From Streptosporangium roseum DSM 43021 (lineage in GTDB: Bacteria > Actinomycetota > Actinomycetes > Streptosporangiales > Streptosporangiaceae): 64,000 nucleotides of DNA. A program made the position numbers and the translations under genes. The notes beneath the pieces were generated by a model that saw nothing but the letters and a program-made list of their open reading frames with translations, was not told where the DNA came from and did not search any database. Positions 7,790 through 16,188 of this stretch are shown piece after piece. The stretch spans positions 3,720,001 through 3,784,000 of the forward strand of contig NC_013595.1 in the NCBI RefSeq assembly GCF_000024865.1. Direction: 5' to 3'. Within the stretch, counting starts at the first letter, position 1. Every line of letters starts with the position of its first letter.

Positions 7790-10705
7790 ATGGTGGTTGA
7801 TCAGCCCGTATTCAGCGTTCTCGGTTCTCTGCGGGTCCGGATGCCGGAAGGGACGCTTCCCGTCGCGGGCACGAAGCCGCGGGTCCTGCTGGCCTCGCTG
7901 TTGCTCAACGCGAACCAGGTGGTCGGTTCGGACCTGCTCGTAGAGACGCTGTGGCCCCAGCGCCGTCCGCGGTCCGCCCTTGCGAACCTCCGCACCTACG
8001 TCAGCTTCCTGCGCGGCACCCTCGGCGCGGCAGGCGCGCAGATCCTGGCCAGGCCGTCCGGCTACGCGGTCGAGCTGCGGATCGACCAGCTCGACGCGCT
8101 GCTGTTCGAGGACCTGGTCGCCAGGGCGCGGGCGGCGGGCCGTGACGAGGAGGCCATCGAGTGCCTACGCCGGGCGCTCGCGCTCTGGCACGGCACGCCG
8201 CTGGGCGACCTGCCGGCCAGCCCGCAGTGGGACGGGCGGCTGCGGTCGCTCACAGAGGCGCGCCTCGGCGCCGCCGAGGACCTGGCCGCCATGAGAATGG
8301 AGAGAGGGGAGTACCCGGCCGCGATCGGTGACCTGCGGGAACTCGTCAAGGTCCATCCCTTCAGGGAGGACCTCTGGCGGCAGCTGATGCTCGCCCTGCA
8401 CGGGAGCGGCCGGCAGGCCGAAGCGCTGCAGGCCTACGCCACCGTCAGGCAGCAGCTGGTCGACGAGCTCGGCATCGAACCGGGGCCGGACCTGCGCGCG
8501 GTGCACGCGGCCGTCCTCGCGGGAGAGCTCCTGCCCGCCGTGCCGGCCGCATCCGCTCTCCAGCGGCCCCCGGCGCCCTCCGCGCGAAGCGTGATCGCGC
8601 CCCAGCAGCTCCCGCCGGACATTCCGGACTTCACCGGCAGAACGGGCGCCGTCGCCGACCTGGCGCGAGCCCTGTCGGCCAAGGGGCGGCCGTCGGACGA
8701 GCCTCCGTCGATCGCGGTGGTCGTGGGGCCGCCGGGCGTGGGCAAGTCGGCGCTCGCCGTGCACTGCGCGAACGCCGTACGGGCCGACTACCCCGCCGGC
8801 CAGCTCTACCTCGGCCTCGGCGGTACGGCCGCCGCCCCTGCCGACCTCGGCGAGCTCCTGGCCGAGGCGTTGCGGGCGCTGGGGGCCGGTGAGGCGGACC
8901 TGCCGCCCACGGTGCACGAACGCTCCGCCCTGTACCGCTCCCTGCTGGCGGAACGTCCCATGCTCGTCCTGCTCGACGACGCCGCCGACGCGGCGCAGGT
9001 GCGGGCCCTGCTTCCCGGCAACGGTTGCGCGGTGCTCGTGACGAGCCGGCGGCGGATCACGGAGCTGCCCAGCTCGCTCCGGCTGGACCTGGGCGTCATG
9101 TCGCCCCCTGAGGCCGAGGAGTTCCTGGGGAAGATCGTGGGTGCCGAACGGCTGTCAGAGGAGAGGGAGGACGCCTCGGCGATCCTCCGCTCCTGCGGAT
9201 ACCTGCCGCTCGCTGTCAGGATCGCAGGAGCCAGGCTCGCCGGCCGGCCGGGCTGGCCGCTGAGCGTGCTGCGACAGCGGCTGGACGACGAGTCGAACCG
9301 GCTCGACGAGCTGCGAGCGGGCGACCTGGAAGTACGGGACTCCTTCGACCGCAGCTACCGGCAGCTGCCCGACGAGGTGGCCAGGACCTACCGGACGCTG
9401 GGCCTTCTCGGCCCGCAGTCCATGCCGGGCTGGGTGGTCGACGCCGTCCTGGACCGCACCCGGGCCGAGACGGTGATGGACACTCTCGTGGACGTGAACC
9501 TCGTGCAACCGGCCGGGACGGACGCGATCGGCCAGCGCCGTTACCGGTTGCACGACCTGGCCCGCTGCAACGCCAGGGAGAAGGCCGGCGGCGAGCGTCA
9601 CACCCTCGTCAGGGTGCTCGGAACATGGATGACCGCCATCGAGCAGGCCGCGTCGCGGCTGCCGACCACGCTCTTCAGCCTGACGTCCGCGGCGGCACCC
9701 CGGTGGGACCCGGCGGAAGAGACCCTCAGGCGCCTGACCGCCGACCCGCTGCCGTGGTTCGACGCCGAGCGGGAGTCACTGGTGGCGGCGGTGCGGCTGG
9801 CCGCCGACGCGGGACTGTCGCAGGCCTCGTGGGGACTCGCGGCGGCGCTCGTCCCCTACTTCGACCTCAACTGCCGGTTCGACGAGTGGCGGCACACGCA
9901 TCAGGTCGCGCTGGACTCCGCGCGCATGGCCGAGGACCTCAACGGCGAGGCCGCCATGCTCCGCGGCCTGGCTCAGGTCTGCCTCTACCAGGATCGATAC
10001 GCCGAGGCGCGAGAGATGCTCCGGCGATCTCGCGCGATCTTCCACGAGCTGGGCGACCTACGCGGCGAGGCGATCTCGATCTGCGGGCTGGGAGCGGCCA
10101 GCCAGTTCTCCGGTGAACATCTCACGGCGCTCGGATACTTCCGGCAGGCCCTGGCCATGTTCCTCGCCATGGACGACAGAAGCGGTGAGGCCTACGCCCG
10201 GCAGGCGATCGGGCGTGTGTACCTGACGCTGCGCGACTTTCGCCGGGCCTCGGGATGGCTCGGGGAGGCGTTGCGGCTGGCCGAGGAGCTCGGCGACGCC
10301 CATCGTGAAGGGGGCGTGTCCATGCAGCTCGGGCGGCTGTACGACCTGGTGGCCCAGTCCGACGAGGCGATGCGCGTCCAGGGGCGCGCGCTCGACATCT
10401 TCGAGACGCTCGGCGATCGTCACTGCGGCGCCTACGCCATGCGGAACCTTGGCGGGCTGCAGGTGAAGAAGGGCGATCGGTCCAGCGGTTCCGACCAGCT
10501 GCAGCGCTCGCTGGCGATCTTCCAGCAGCTCGGCGACCGGAGCGGGGAGGCCGCCGCGTTCCAGACGCTCGGCGAGCTGCACCAGTCGGCGGGCCGTACC
10601 GCTCTCGCCCAGTACTACCTGCACCAGGCCCTCACGTTGAGGCGCGAGCTGCGAAGCGGCGCGGGAGGTGGGCAGGGGCCCGCGCTGATGGCTTCGCATC
10701 CCTGA
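7790..10705 (+). CDS. AfsR/SARP-type transcriptional regulator (BTAD, NB-ARC, TPR)
   Basis: This 971-residue protein starts at the ATG of MVVDQPVFSVLG, nine bases after GAGGAG; an in-frame TTG 18 bases upstream overlaps that site and is less likely. Residues 10-95 form a winged-helix DNA-binding domain, and 100-245 a bacterial transcriptional activator domain (ECLRRALALWHG, DELGIEPGPDLRAVH). The NB-ARC ATPase region has a P-loop GPPGVGKSAL near 318 and LVLLDDAADAAQV near 395. Residues 680-960 are TPR repeats. Members of this family activate specialised metabolism or developmental genes through direct heptamer repeats. It is divergent from the two wall-hydrolase genes, which are plausible targets. 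A shorter paralogue lies at 55618. Confidence 0.87.
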   Translation: MVVDQPVFSVLGSLRVRMPEGTLPVAGTKPRVLLASLLLNANQVVGSDLLVETLWPQRRPRSALANLRTYVSFLRGTLGAAGAQILARPSGYAVELRIDQLDALLFEDLVARARAAGRDEEAIECLRRALALWHGTPLGDLPASPQWDGRLRSLTEARLGAAEDLAAMRMERGEYPAAIGDLRELVKVHPFREDLWRQLMLALHGSGRQAEALQAYATVRQQLVDELGIEPGPDLRAVHAAVLAGELLPAVPAASALQRPPAPSARSVIAPQQLPPDIPDFTGRTGAVADLARALSAKGRPSDEPPSIAVVVGPPGVGKSALAVHCANAVRADYPAGQLYLGLGGTAAAPADLGELLAEALRALGAGEADLPPTVHERSALYRSLLAERPMLVLLDDAADAAQVRALLPGNGCAVLVTSRRRITELPSSLRLDLGVMSPPEAEEFLGKIVGAERLSEEREDASAILRSCGYLPLAVRIAGARLAGRPGWPLSVLRQRLDDESNRLDELRAGDLEVRDSFDRSYRQLPDEVARTYRTLGLLGPQSMPGWVVDAVLDRTRAETVMDTLVDVNLVQPAGTDAIGQRRYRLHDLARCNAREKAGGERHTLVRVLGTWMTAIEQAASRLPTTLFSLTSAAAPRWDPAEETLRRLTADPLPWFDAERESLVAAVRLAADAGLSQASWGLAAALVPYFDLNCRFDEWRHTHQVALDSARMAEDLNGEAAMLRGLAQVCLYQDRYAEAREMLRRSRAIFHELGDLRGEAISICGLGAASQFSGEHLTALGYFRQALAMFLAMDDRSGEAYARQAIGRVYLTLRDFRRASGWLGEALRLAEELGDAHREGGVSMQLGRLYDLVAQSDEAMRVQGRALDIFETLGDRHCGAYAMRNLGGLQVKKGDRSSGSDQLQRSLAIFQQLGDRSGEAAAFQTLGELHQSAGRTALAQYYLHQALTLRRELRSGAGGGQGPALMASHP

Positions 10706-10739
10706 GCGCGGGAGCGCCGACGACCGTCCTGGCAAGCGG

Positions 10740-10805
10740 CGGCTCCCCGGCGTCTCCGGCCGGGGAGCCGGGCCGGGTTCCTGCCGCCGAGGACATCGGC
10801 GGCAG
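10740..10805. terminator. Two consecutive GC hairpins
   Basis: Perfect 11-bp arms (CGGCTCCCCGG) lie at 10740-10750 and 10760-10770, and perfect 10-bp arms (CTGCCGCCGA) at 10781-10790 and 10796-10805. They sit between the convergent regulator and TSUP genes and probably end transcription from both sides. No T-tract is present, as is usual for actinobacteria. A short repeat of GGAAGGATCGGCG follows. Confidence 0.65.
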
Positions 10806-10857
10806 GAAGGATCGGCGACAGGAAGGATCGGCGGCGGGAAGGTCGGGGAACCCCCGA

Positions 10858-11589
10858 TCACAGGCTCCACAGTCCTTTGCCCAGCGTGGTGAGCCCGCCG
10901 GCCAGCGCGAGCAGCAGTACTGCCAGCCGGGCCGGTCCTTCCGGCACCCGCTGGGCGAGTGCCTTGCCGATCACGGAGCCTGCCGCGATCCCGGCCGCGA
11001 CCAGCAGCCAGACCGGCGCGGTGAGCTGAGGCAAGCCTTTGGCCGTCACGGAGAAGGCGTTCACCACGACCCCGTAGAACTGCGCGTTCGGCACGAACTC
11101 CCGTACCGTCCAGCCCGCATTGACCGCGTACAAGGAAACCGCCGGTCCGCCCACCCCGGCCGAGGAGTTCATGAACCCGCTCGCGGCGCCGGCGGCCACC
11201 GCGCCTTTGACGCCACGCAACGCGGGTACCCGGGCACCCCGCATCACCAGCAGTGCGGCCATGCTCACCAGCGCCCCCACGCCGGCCAGCAGCACCGGCT
11301 CGGACAGGTGGGCGGCAACCCAGGCCCCGGCCGGCACGGTACAGGCGGCCGCGGCGACCAGCGGGACCATCGCGGCCAGGCGAACCTGGCGCCAGGCGCC
11401 GGCGAGCCCGACCGCGCTGATGACACCGGCCGCGCAGTTGGCGAGCACCACGCCCTCGGCCGGGCCGAGCAGCAACACCAGGGCAGGCGCCGCCACGAGC
11501 GCGAACCCGATCCCCGCCAGCCGCTGCACCGACGCGCCCACCACCACGATGACGCCCAGCACGAGGACGACGGCCCAGCCACTCTCCAC
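10858..11589 (-). CDS. TSUP (TauE/SafE) family membrane transporter
   Basis: This 243-residue, strongly hydrophobic protein has about eight membrane segments. The family-typical repeats are visible, including VQRLAGIGFALVAAPALV in the first half and ASGFMNSSAGVGGPAVSLY in the second. TSUP proteins export or import small organosulfur or organic anions such as sulfite, sulfoacetate or taurine; the substrate here is unknown. The GTG start beginning VESGWAVV was chosen because GAGGAG lies six bases upstream; an ATG 18 codons further up lacks a Shine-Dalgarno sequence. It stands alone between hairpins and a gene-poor 290-bp stretch. Confidence 0.82.
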   Translation of the reverse strand: MESGWAVVLVLGVIVVVGASVQRLAGIGFALVAAPALVLLLGPAEGVVLANCAAGVISAVGLAGAWRQVRLAAMVPLVAAAACTVPAGAWVAAHLSEPVLLAGVGALVSMAALLVMRGARVPALRGVKGAVAAGAASGFMNSSAGVGGPAVSLYAVNAGWTVREFVPNAQFYGVVVNAFSVTAKGLPQLTAPVWLLVAAGIAAGSVIGKALAQRVPEGPARLAVLLLALAGGLTTLGKGLWSL

Positions 11590-11882
11590 GAACGACTCCT
11601 CGCGGGTGCTCTTCACCAGTGATCCGGCACAGCCTTCACCCACGGAGCAAGTGTGATCGACAGTATTTCTCCGCCGCGGCCGGGGCCCACCTCAGCACGG
11701 TCCGTCTTGAAGGTTCCCAGCGGCTTGGCGCCGGTTTTCGTGCCGATGGCCCTCGACCCCCGTGCCGGCGGCAGGCTGTCGTGCGGCGCGTGGGACCGGA
11801 TGGGCACTCAAACCGGAGCCAGGTTGCTGACCTGAGGGGATGCGGTTGGCTCAAGGGCGGCGTGAGCGGGACTGCTGTGTGA

Positions 11883-12503
11883 TCAGGTATAGGCCGAGAC
11901 AGGGATCGCGAAGTCGTGTCCTGCGGCGCTGTGGCCGTAGATGTAGTCATAGGGGCACAGGCCGTACTCGCCCTTGTAGGCGTAGCCGTTGTAGAACTGC
12001 GCGGAACACTTGAAGCAGAACCGCCATTGGTGCTGCGTCCAGGCCGGCTCGCCGATGTCGTGAGGCAGCAGGAACTGCCGGGGGTAGCCGCCCGGGTGGA
12101 TGTAGCTGTGCGCCCCGCCTGCCGGGCATTTCTGTGCGGTGCTGGGTGCCCAGTAGAGCGCCGCGCATCGGTAGCAGTGCCGCCAGTTGCTCTGGGTGTG
12201 GGCGTCCTCGCCCGTGCCGGCGGGGCTCAGGTTGTATGTCAGCCGGAAGGTCCAGCCTGCGGCCTGATGCGGGCCGCGGGTGCGCGGGCAGAGACTCTGG
12301 TCGACCGTGAAGTCGACCAGGAACAGCTCGAAGCAGTTCACGCAGAACCGCCAGCCGTCCAGTGTGTACCGGGTTTCCGCGGTCGCCGCGGTGGGCGACA
12401 ACATGGATTCGGCCGCGGCGGCCGCTACCGACAGGCCGAGCACGGCCGCGCCGGCCAGCACGGAACGGCGCGGTAATCGCCCGTTACCAGGTGTTTCCTG
12501 CAT
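11883..12503 (-). CDS. Tat-exported protein with three WRFCxxC repeats
   Basis: This 206-residue protein has a twin-arginine signal (LPRRSVLAGAAVLGLS). The mature part holds three repeats, each starting W-R-F/H-C-x-x-C and ending with a CP...H...G stretch. They begin at WRFCVNCFELF (about 52), WRHCYRCAALYW (about 108) and WRFCFKCSAQFY (about 160). The paired cysteines suggest a zinc or other metal site or disulfides in each repeat; Tat export fits folding with a cofactor before secretion. I know similar repeats only from uncharacterised actinobacterial proteins. A GAGGGG Shine-Dalgarno supports the ATG start. The gap to the next gene (12504-12720) shows nothing notable. Confidence 0.7.
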   Translation of the reverse strand: MQETPGNGRLPRRSVLAGAAVLGLSVAAAAAESMLSPTAATAETRYTLDGWRFCVNCFELFLVDFTVDQSLCPRTRGPHQAAGWTFRLTYNLSPAGTGEDAHTQSNWRHCYRCAALYWAPSTAQKCPAGGAHSYIHPGGYPRQFLLPHDIGEPAWTQHQWRFCFKCSAQFYNGYAYKGEYGLCPYDYIYGHSAAGHDFAIPVSAYT

Positions 12504-12720
12504 GGGTCCCCTCGCAACCTTCCTGGGTGACGTGCCCGATCACGGTCGGCAGGGTCCGCTCCCCCTCACCAGGACGTGCGTCGCGTGGGAAACCGGGGGG
12601 CGTGGGCCGCCGACACCAAGCATGCTCTTGATCGCAATGCGTGACAATCCCGGAAAACAACGGCCTTCCGGCCCGGTTACCGCTGTCAGCCGGCTTGCTC
12701 GGTGATACGTCGTGATCGCA

Positions 12721-13716
12721 CTAGGCCGAGTCCCTGACGACGAGCTCGGTGGGCAGGGTCACCGAGGCGGTGGACCCGCCCTCCAGCATGCCGAGCAGGA
12801 GGCGGGCCGAGGCGACGGCCTGGTCGGCCATGGGGCTGCGGACCGTGGTGAGCGGCGGGTCGGTGTAGAGGGCGGCCTCGATGTCGTCGTATCCCACGAC
12901 GGCCACGTCGTCGGGCACCCGGCGGCCCGCCTGGCGCAGCGCCCGCATGGCGCCGATCGCCATCAGGTCGTTGGCGGCGAACACCGCGTCCAGCGCGGGG
13001 TCGTCCTCCAGCAGCTGGGCCATGGCCTCGGCGCCGGAGATCCGGGTGAAGTCGCCGATGGCCACGATCGAGCGGCGTCCGGTCTCGCGCAGGGTCTCCC
13101 GGTAGGCGCCGAGCCGGTCCTGCGCGGCGGTCATGTCCAGCGGCCCGGAGATCGTGGCGATCCGGCGCCGCCCCTGGTCGAGCAGGTGCCGCACCGCCTG
13201 GGTGGCCCCGCCGACGTTGTCGTTGTCGACCCACGGCAGCTCTGCCGTGACAGCCGGCCTGCCGTGGGAGACAACCGGGACCCCCGTTCCGGCCAGCGCG
13301 GCCGGCAGCGGGTCGGCGCCGTGCATCGACACGAGCATGACGCCGTCCACGTGGCCCGCGGTGACGAACTGCCGCGTCCGCAGCAGGCTCTCCGGCGAGC
13401 CGGCCAGCATGAGCATGACCTGCTTGCCCGCCGCCTCGAACTCGCGGCTGGCCGCGCGGACGACCATGGAGAACATGGGGTCGTCGGAGAGGAGCCCGGC
13501 CGGGGGGTCGGAGACGATCACCGCGACGGAGTCGGTGCGGCGGGTCACGAGGCTGCGGGCCGCGGGGTTGGGGACGTAGCCCAGGTCGTTCACGGCCCGC
13601 ATCACCAGGTCGCGGATGTCGGAGGCGACGGTGGTCTGGCCGTTCACCACCCGCGAGACGGTGGACTTGGACACGCCGGCCCGGGTGGCGACCGCCTCCA
13701 GGGTTGGTCGTCTCAT
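12721..13716 (-). CDS. LacI-family transcriptional repressor
   Basis: This 331-residue protein has a ribosome site GGGAGAG and an ATG giving MRRPTLEAVATRAGVSKSTV. The LacI helix-turn-helix is at residues 3-25, the hinge helix at about 45-60 (NPAARSLVTRRT), and a periplasmic-binding-like effector domain fills 60-331 (VDGVMLVS, AVFAANDLMAIGAM, VAVVGYDD). It is transcribed divergently from the GH16 glucanase gene. The 570-bp space between them carries four AGCGCT-centred palindromes, the usual operator class for actinobacterial LacI proteins such as CebR or BglR. It most likely represses the glucanase unit and itself until a beta-glucan-derived oligosaccharide binds. Confidence 0.87.
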   Translation of the reverse strand: MRRPTLEAVATRAGVSKSTVSRVVNGQTTVASDIRDLVMRAVNDLGYVPNPAARSLVTRRTDSVAVIVSDPPAGLLSDDPMFSMVVRAASREFEAAGKQVMLMLAGSPESLLRTRQFVTAGHVDGVMLVSMHGADPLPAALAGTGVPVVSHGRPAVTAELPWVDNDNVGGATQAVRHLLDQGRRRIATISGPLDMTAAQDRLGAYRETLRETGRRSIVAIGDFTRISGAEAMAQLLEDDPALDAVFAANDLMAIGAMRALRQAGRRVPDDVAVVGYDDIEAALYTDPPLTTVRSPMADQAVASARLLLGMLEGGSTASVTLPTELVVRDSA

Positions 13717-13950
13717 CTTGCTCTCCCGGAGTCCGTTTCGCTGGGCGGTTTCATGCTGCCAGAGCGCGCCGTCCTCCGGAGAGGCGGCGTGGAGGTCCGC
13801 GGGCATTGTGATCGAAATGTCCACACCGCACGGGCGACCCTCCAGGGGGCGGCCCTGCGGGCGTGACGGATCCGGCGGCCGGTCGCCATGTCGCCGACGG
13901 CCGCGCGCCTGCTCCTCGGCACCTTCCCCGCCACTCAAATATAGATCATG

Positions 13951-13966
13951 GAGAGAGCGCTCCCTC
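13951..13966. promoter_or_regulatory. LacI-type operator 1
   Basis: GAGAGAGCGCTCCCTC is centred on AGCGCT at 13956. It is the operator nearest the repressor gene, about 235 bp upstream of its start. Confidence 0.7.
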
Positions 13967-14050
13967 ATCGAGGGTGGCTCCGATTCCACCGGCCGTCAAC
14001 TTTTGCGCGGATCGAGGACCCCGTACGTCCCTGCGCGACTCCGGGAGGAT

Positions 14051-14066
14051 GGGAAAGCGCTCCCCC
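14051..14066. promoter_or_regulatory. LacI-type operator 2
   Basis: GGGAAAGCGCTCCCCC is centred on AGCGCT at 14056, 100 bp from operator 1. Confidence 0.65.
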
Positions 14067-14122
14067 GGTCAACTTCGCATCGATGCAGCTCGAAGCCCTT
14101 TGTCGCGTTGCAAAAATTTACT

Positions 14123-14138
14123 GAGGGAGCGCTCCCTC
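14123..14138. promoter_or_regulatory. LacI-type operator 3, perfect 16-bp palindrome
   Basis: GAGGGAGCGCTCCCTC is a perfect palindrome centred on AGCGCT at 14128 and is the best of the four sites. Confidence 0.75.
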
Positions 14139-14233
14139 GCCCGGCCCGGACTGTTGCCGGACCATGTATGGCCCGTTTCCAGCAGGTTAAACAGGCCTTG
14201 ACAGAGCCTGTCGAGGGAGTGCAACCTCTCGAT

Positions 14234-14249
14234 CAGAGAGCGCTCCCTG
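14234..14249. promoter_or_regulatory. LacI-type operator 4
   Basis: CAGAGAGCGCTCCCTG is centred on AGCGCT at 14239, 40 bp upstream of the glucanase start. It is well placed to block transcription. Apart from the four operators the 572-bp gap 13717-14288 holds no gene. Confidence 0.7.
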
Positions 14250-14288
14250 AACCCTTACGGGTTCGGCACCCCCTTGCGAGGAGACGCG

Positions 14289-16055
14289 ATGCACTCGTCC
14301 CGGAGCCCCGGCCGCCATCCCCACCGCCTGATCCTGCTCGTCGCCGCGGTGGTCACCCTGGTCACCTCCCTGTCCGTCATCCCGGCCGCCACGGCCGCCG
14401 ACACCCTGCTGTCGCAGGGCAGGCCCGTCACGGCGTCGTCGGCGGAGAACGTGGCCTTCCCCGCCACCGCGGCCGTGGACGGCGATCCCGGAACCCGCTG
14501 GTCGAGCGCCTTCAGCGACCCGCAGTGGATCCAGGTCGACCTCGGAGAGGTCGCCACCGTCACCCAGGTGGTGCTGAACTGGGAGACCGCCTACGGCAAG
14601 GCCTTCCAGATCCAGACCTCCCGCAACGGCGCCGACTGGACCCCGATCCACTCCACCACCACCGGGGCGGGCGGCACGCAGACGCTGACCGTCAGCGGAT
14701 CCGGCCGCTACGTGCGGATGTACGGCACGCAGCGCGCCACCCAGTACGGCTACTCGCTGTGGGAACTGCAGATCTACGGCACCCTCGGCGGCGGCCCCGA
14801 CCCGACCCCCACCCCCACGCCGACGGTCCCGGGAGGCGACAGGCTGCTCTCCTACGGCAGGACGGGGGCGGCCTCCTCCTCCCAGAGCGACCAGAACTGC
14901 TGGGAGTGCACCCCGGCCAGGGCCTTCGACCGCGACCCGGCCTCGCGCTGGGCGACCAGCTCCACCACCGGCTGGGTGGACCCGGGCTGGATCTACGTCG
15001 ACCTCGGCGCGACCGCGCAGATCACCAAGGTCGTGCTGCAGTGGGATCCGGCCTACGCCAGGGCCTTCCAGATCCAGGTCTCACCGGACGCGTCGGCCTG
15101 GACCCCGATCTACTCCACCACCGCCGGCACCGGCTTCAAGCAGACGCTGACCGTCAGCGGATCCGGCCGCTACGTGCGGATGTACGGCACGCAGCGCGCC
15201 ACCCCCTACGGCTACTCGCTGTGGGAGTTCCAGGTCTACGGCACCGGAGGCGCCCCGATCACCCCGCCGCCGCTGCCGCCCGACCCGGCCGGCCCGCCCA
15301 GGCTCGTCTGGAGCGACGAGTTCAACGGAGCGGCCGGGACCAGGCCCGACGCCGCCAAGTGGACGGCCGACCCCGGCACCGGCCCGAACAACGAGCTGGA
15401 GTACTACACCAACCACGACAACGCCGCGATGGACGGTGCCGGCAGCCTCGTCCTGGAGGCGCGCAAGCAGGTCACCGCCGGATCGACCTGTCCGAGGGAT
15501 CCGCTGAGCGGTAGCGGTACCTGCCAGTACACCTCGGCGCGGATGAACACCGGCGGCAAGTTCGAGTTCACCTACGGCCGGGTCGAGGCCCGGGTCAAGG
15601 TGCCGAAGGGCAACGGGCTGTGGCCGGCGTTCTGGATGATGGGCGCGGACTTCCGCACCGGCAGGCCGTGGCCGTACAACGGCGAGATCGACATCCTGGA
15701 GGTCCTGGGCAAGGACGTGAAGACCGCCTACTCGACCGTGCACGCACCCGCCTACAACGGCGGTGGCGGGGTCGGCGGCTCCTACAGGCTCCCCGGCGAC
15801 GCGGACTTCTCCGACGACTTCCACGTCTGGGCGGCCAACTGGGACAGCAAGGGCATCGTCTACACCCTGGACGGCCGGACGGTCTTCACCATCGACAAGG
15901 CGGCGGTGGAGGCGACACGGGGTCCATGGGTCTTCGACCACCCCTTCTACATCATCCTCAACCTCGCGGTGGGCGGTGACTGGCCCGGCCCGCCGGACGC
16001 CACCACGCCCTTCCCCCGGAAGATGCTCGTCGACTACGTGCGCGTCTACCAGTAG
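14289..16055 (+). CDS. Secreted GH16 beta-glucanase with two F5/8-type-C carbohydrate-binding domains
   Basis: This 588-residue protein starts at ATG behind GAGGAGA. After the signal peptide (1-36) come two discoidin/F5_F8 type C domains (about 38-165 and 180-320), each with a GTRWSSA/ASRWATS block and the conserved SGSGRYVRMYGTQRAT stretch. A Pro linker leads to a glycoside hydrolase family 16 domain (about 335-588). The GH16 catalytic signature NGEIDILE, with nucleophile and acid/base glutamates, is intact near residue 465. The expected activity is endo-beta-1,3-(1,4)-glucan hydrolysis outside the cell. Four LacI-type operators precede it, and the DUF1996 gene follows on the same strand. 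Confidence 0.9.
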   Translation: MHSSRSPGRHPHRLILLVAAVVTLVTSLSVIPAATAADTLLSQGRPVTASSAENVAFPATAAVDGDPGTRWSSAFSDPQWIQVDLGEVATVTQVVLNWETAYGKAFQIQTSRNGADWTPIHSTTTGAGGTQTLTVSGSGRYVRMYGTQRATQYGYSLWELQIYGTLGGGPDPTPTPTPTVPGGDRLLSYGRTGAASSSQSDQNCWECTPARAFDRDPASRWATSSTTGWVDPGWIYVDLGATAQITKVVLQWDPAYARAFQIQVSPDASAWTPIYSTTAGTGFKQTLTVSGSGRYVRMYGTQRATPYGYSLWEFQVYGTGGAPITPPPLPPDPAGPPRLVWSDEFNGAAGTRPDAAKWTADPGTGPNNELEYYTNHDNAAMDGAGSLVLEARKQVTAGSTCPRDPLSGSGTCQYTSARMNTGGKFEFTYGRVEARVKVPKGNGLWPAFWMMGADFRTGRPWPYNGEIDILEVLGKDVKTAYSTVHAPAYNGGGGVGGSYRLPGDADFSDDFHVWAANWDSKGIVYTLDGRTVFTIDKAAVEATRGPWVFDHPFYIILNLAVGGDWPGPPDATTPFPRKMLVDYVRVYQ

Positions 16056-16069
16056 CCGGCCGTCGGAGG

Positions 16070-16099
16070 CCCGGTACGGCCGCCGCAGGCCGTACCGGG
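16070..16099. terminator. GC hairpin after the glucanase gene
   Basis: Perfect 11-bp arms CCCGGTACGGC (16070-16080) and GCCGTACCGGG (16089-16099) enclose an 8-base loop. The hairpin lies 15 bp after the stop and may end or attenuate transcription into the DUF1996 gene. Confidence 0.7.
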
Positions 16100-16188
16100 A
16101 CCCCTCTCACCTGCCGGGAGCGCCGCCGGCATGTCCCGGCGGCGCTCCCGGCACACCCCCCGCCTTCATCACCGAAGGAGTGAGTCCC

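Noticed and set aside
5059..7791. One 910-codon open frame covering both wall-hydrolase genes
   Set aside because: Only its last 480 codons carry real protein features (signal peptide, amidase, SapA-like domain). The first part is an Arg/Pro/Gly-rich out-of-frame reading of the M23 gene, which itself has a good start and domains in another frame.
13616..15514. 632-codon plus-strand frame across the LacI/glucanase region
   Set aside because: It crosses the operator array and is out of frame with the GH16 and F5/8 domains; the composition is typical shadow coding.
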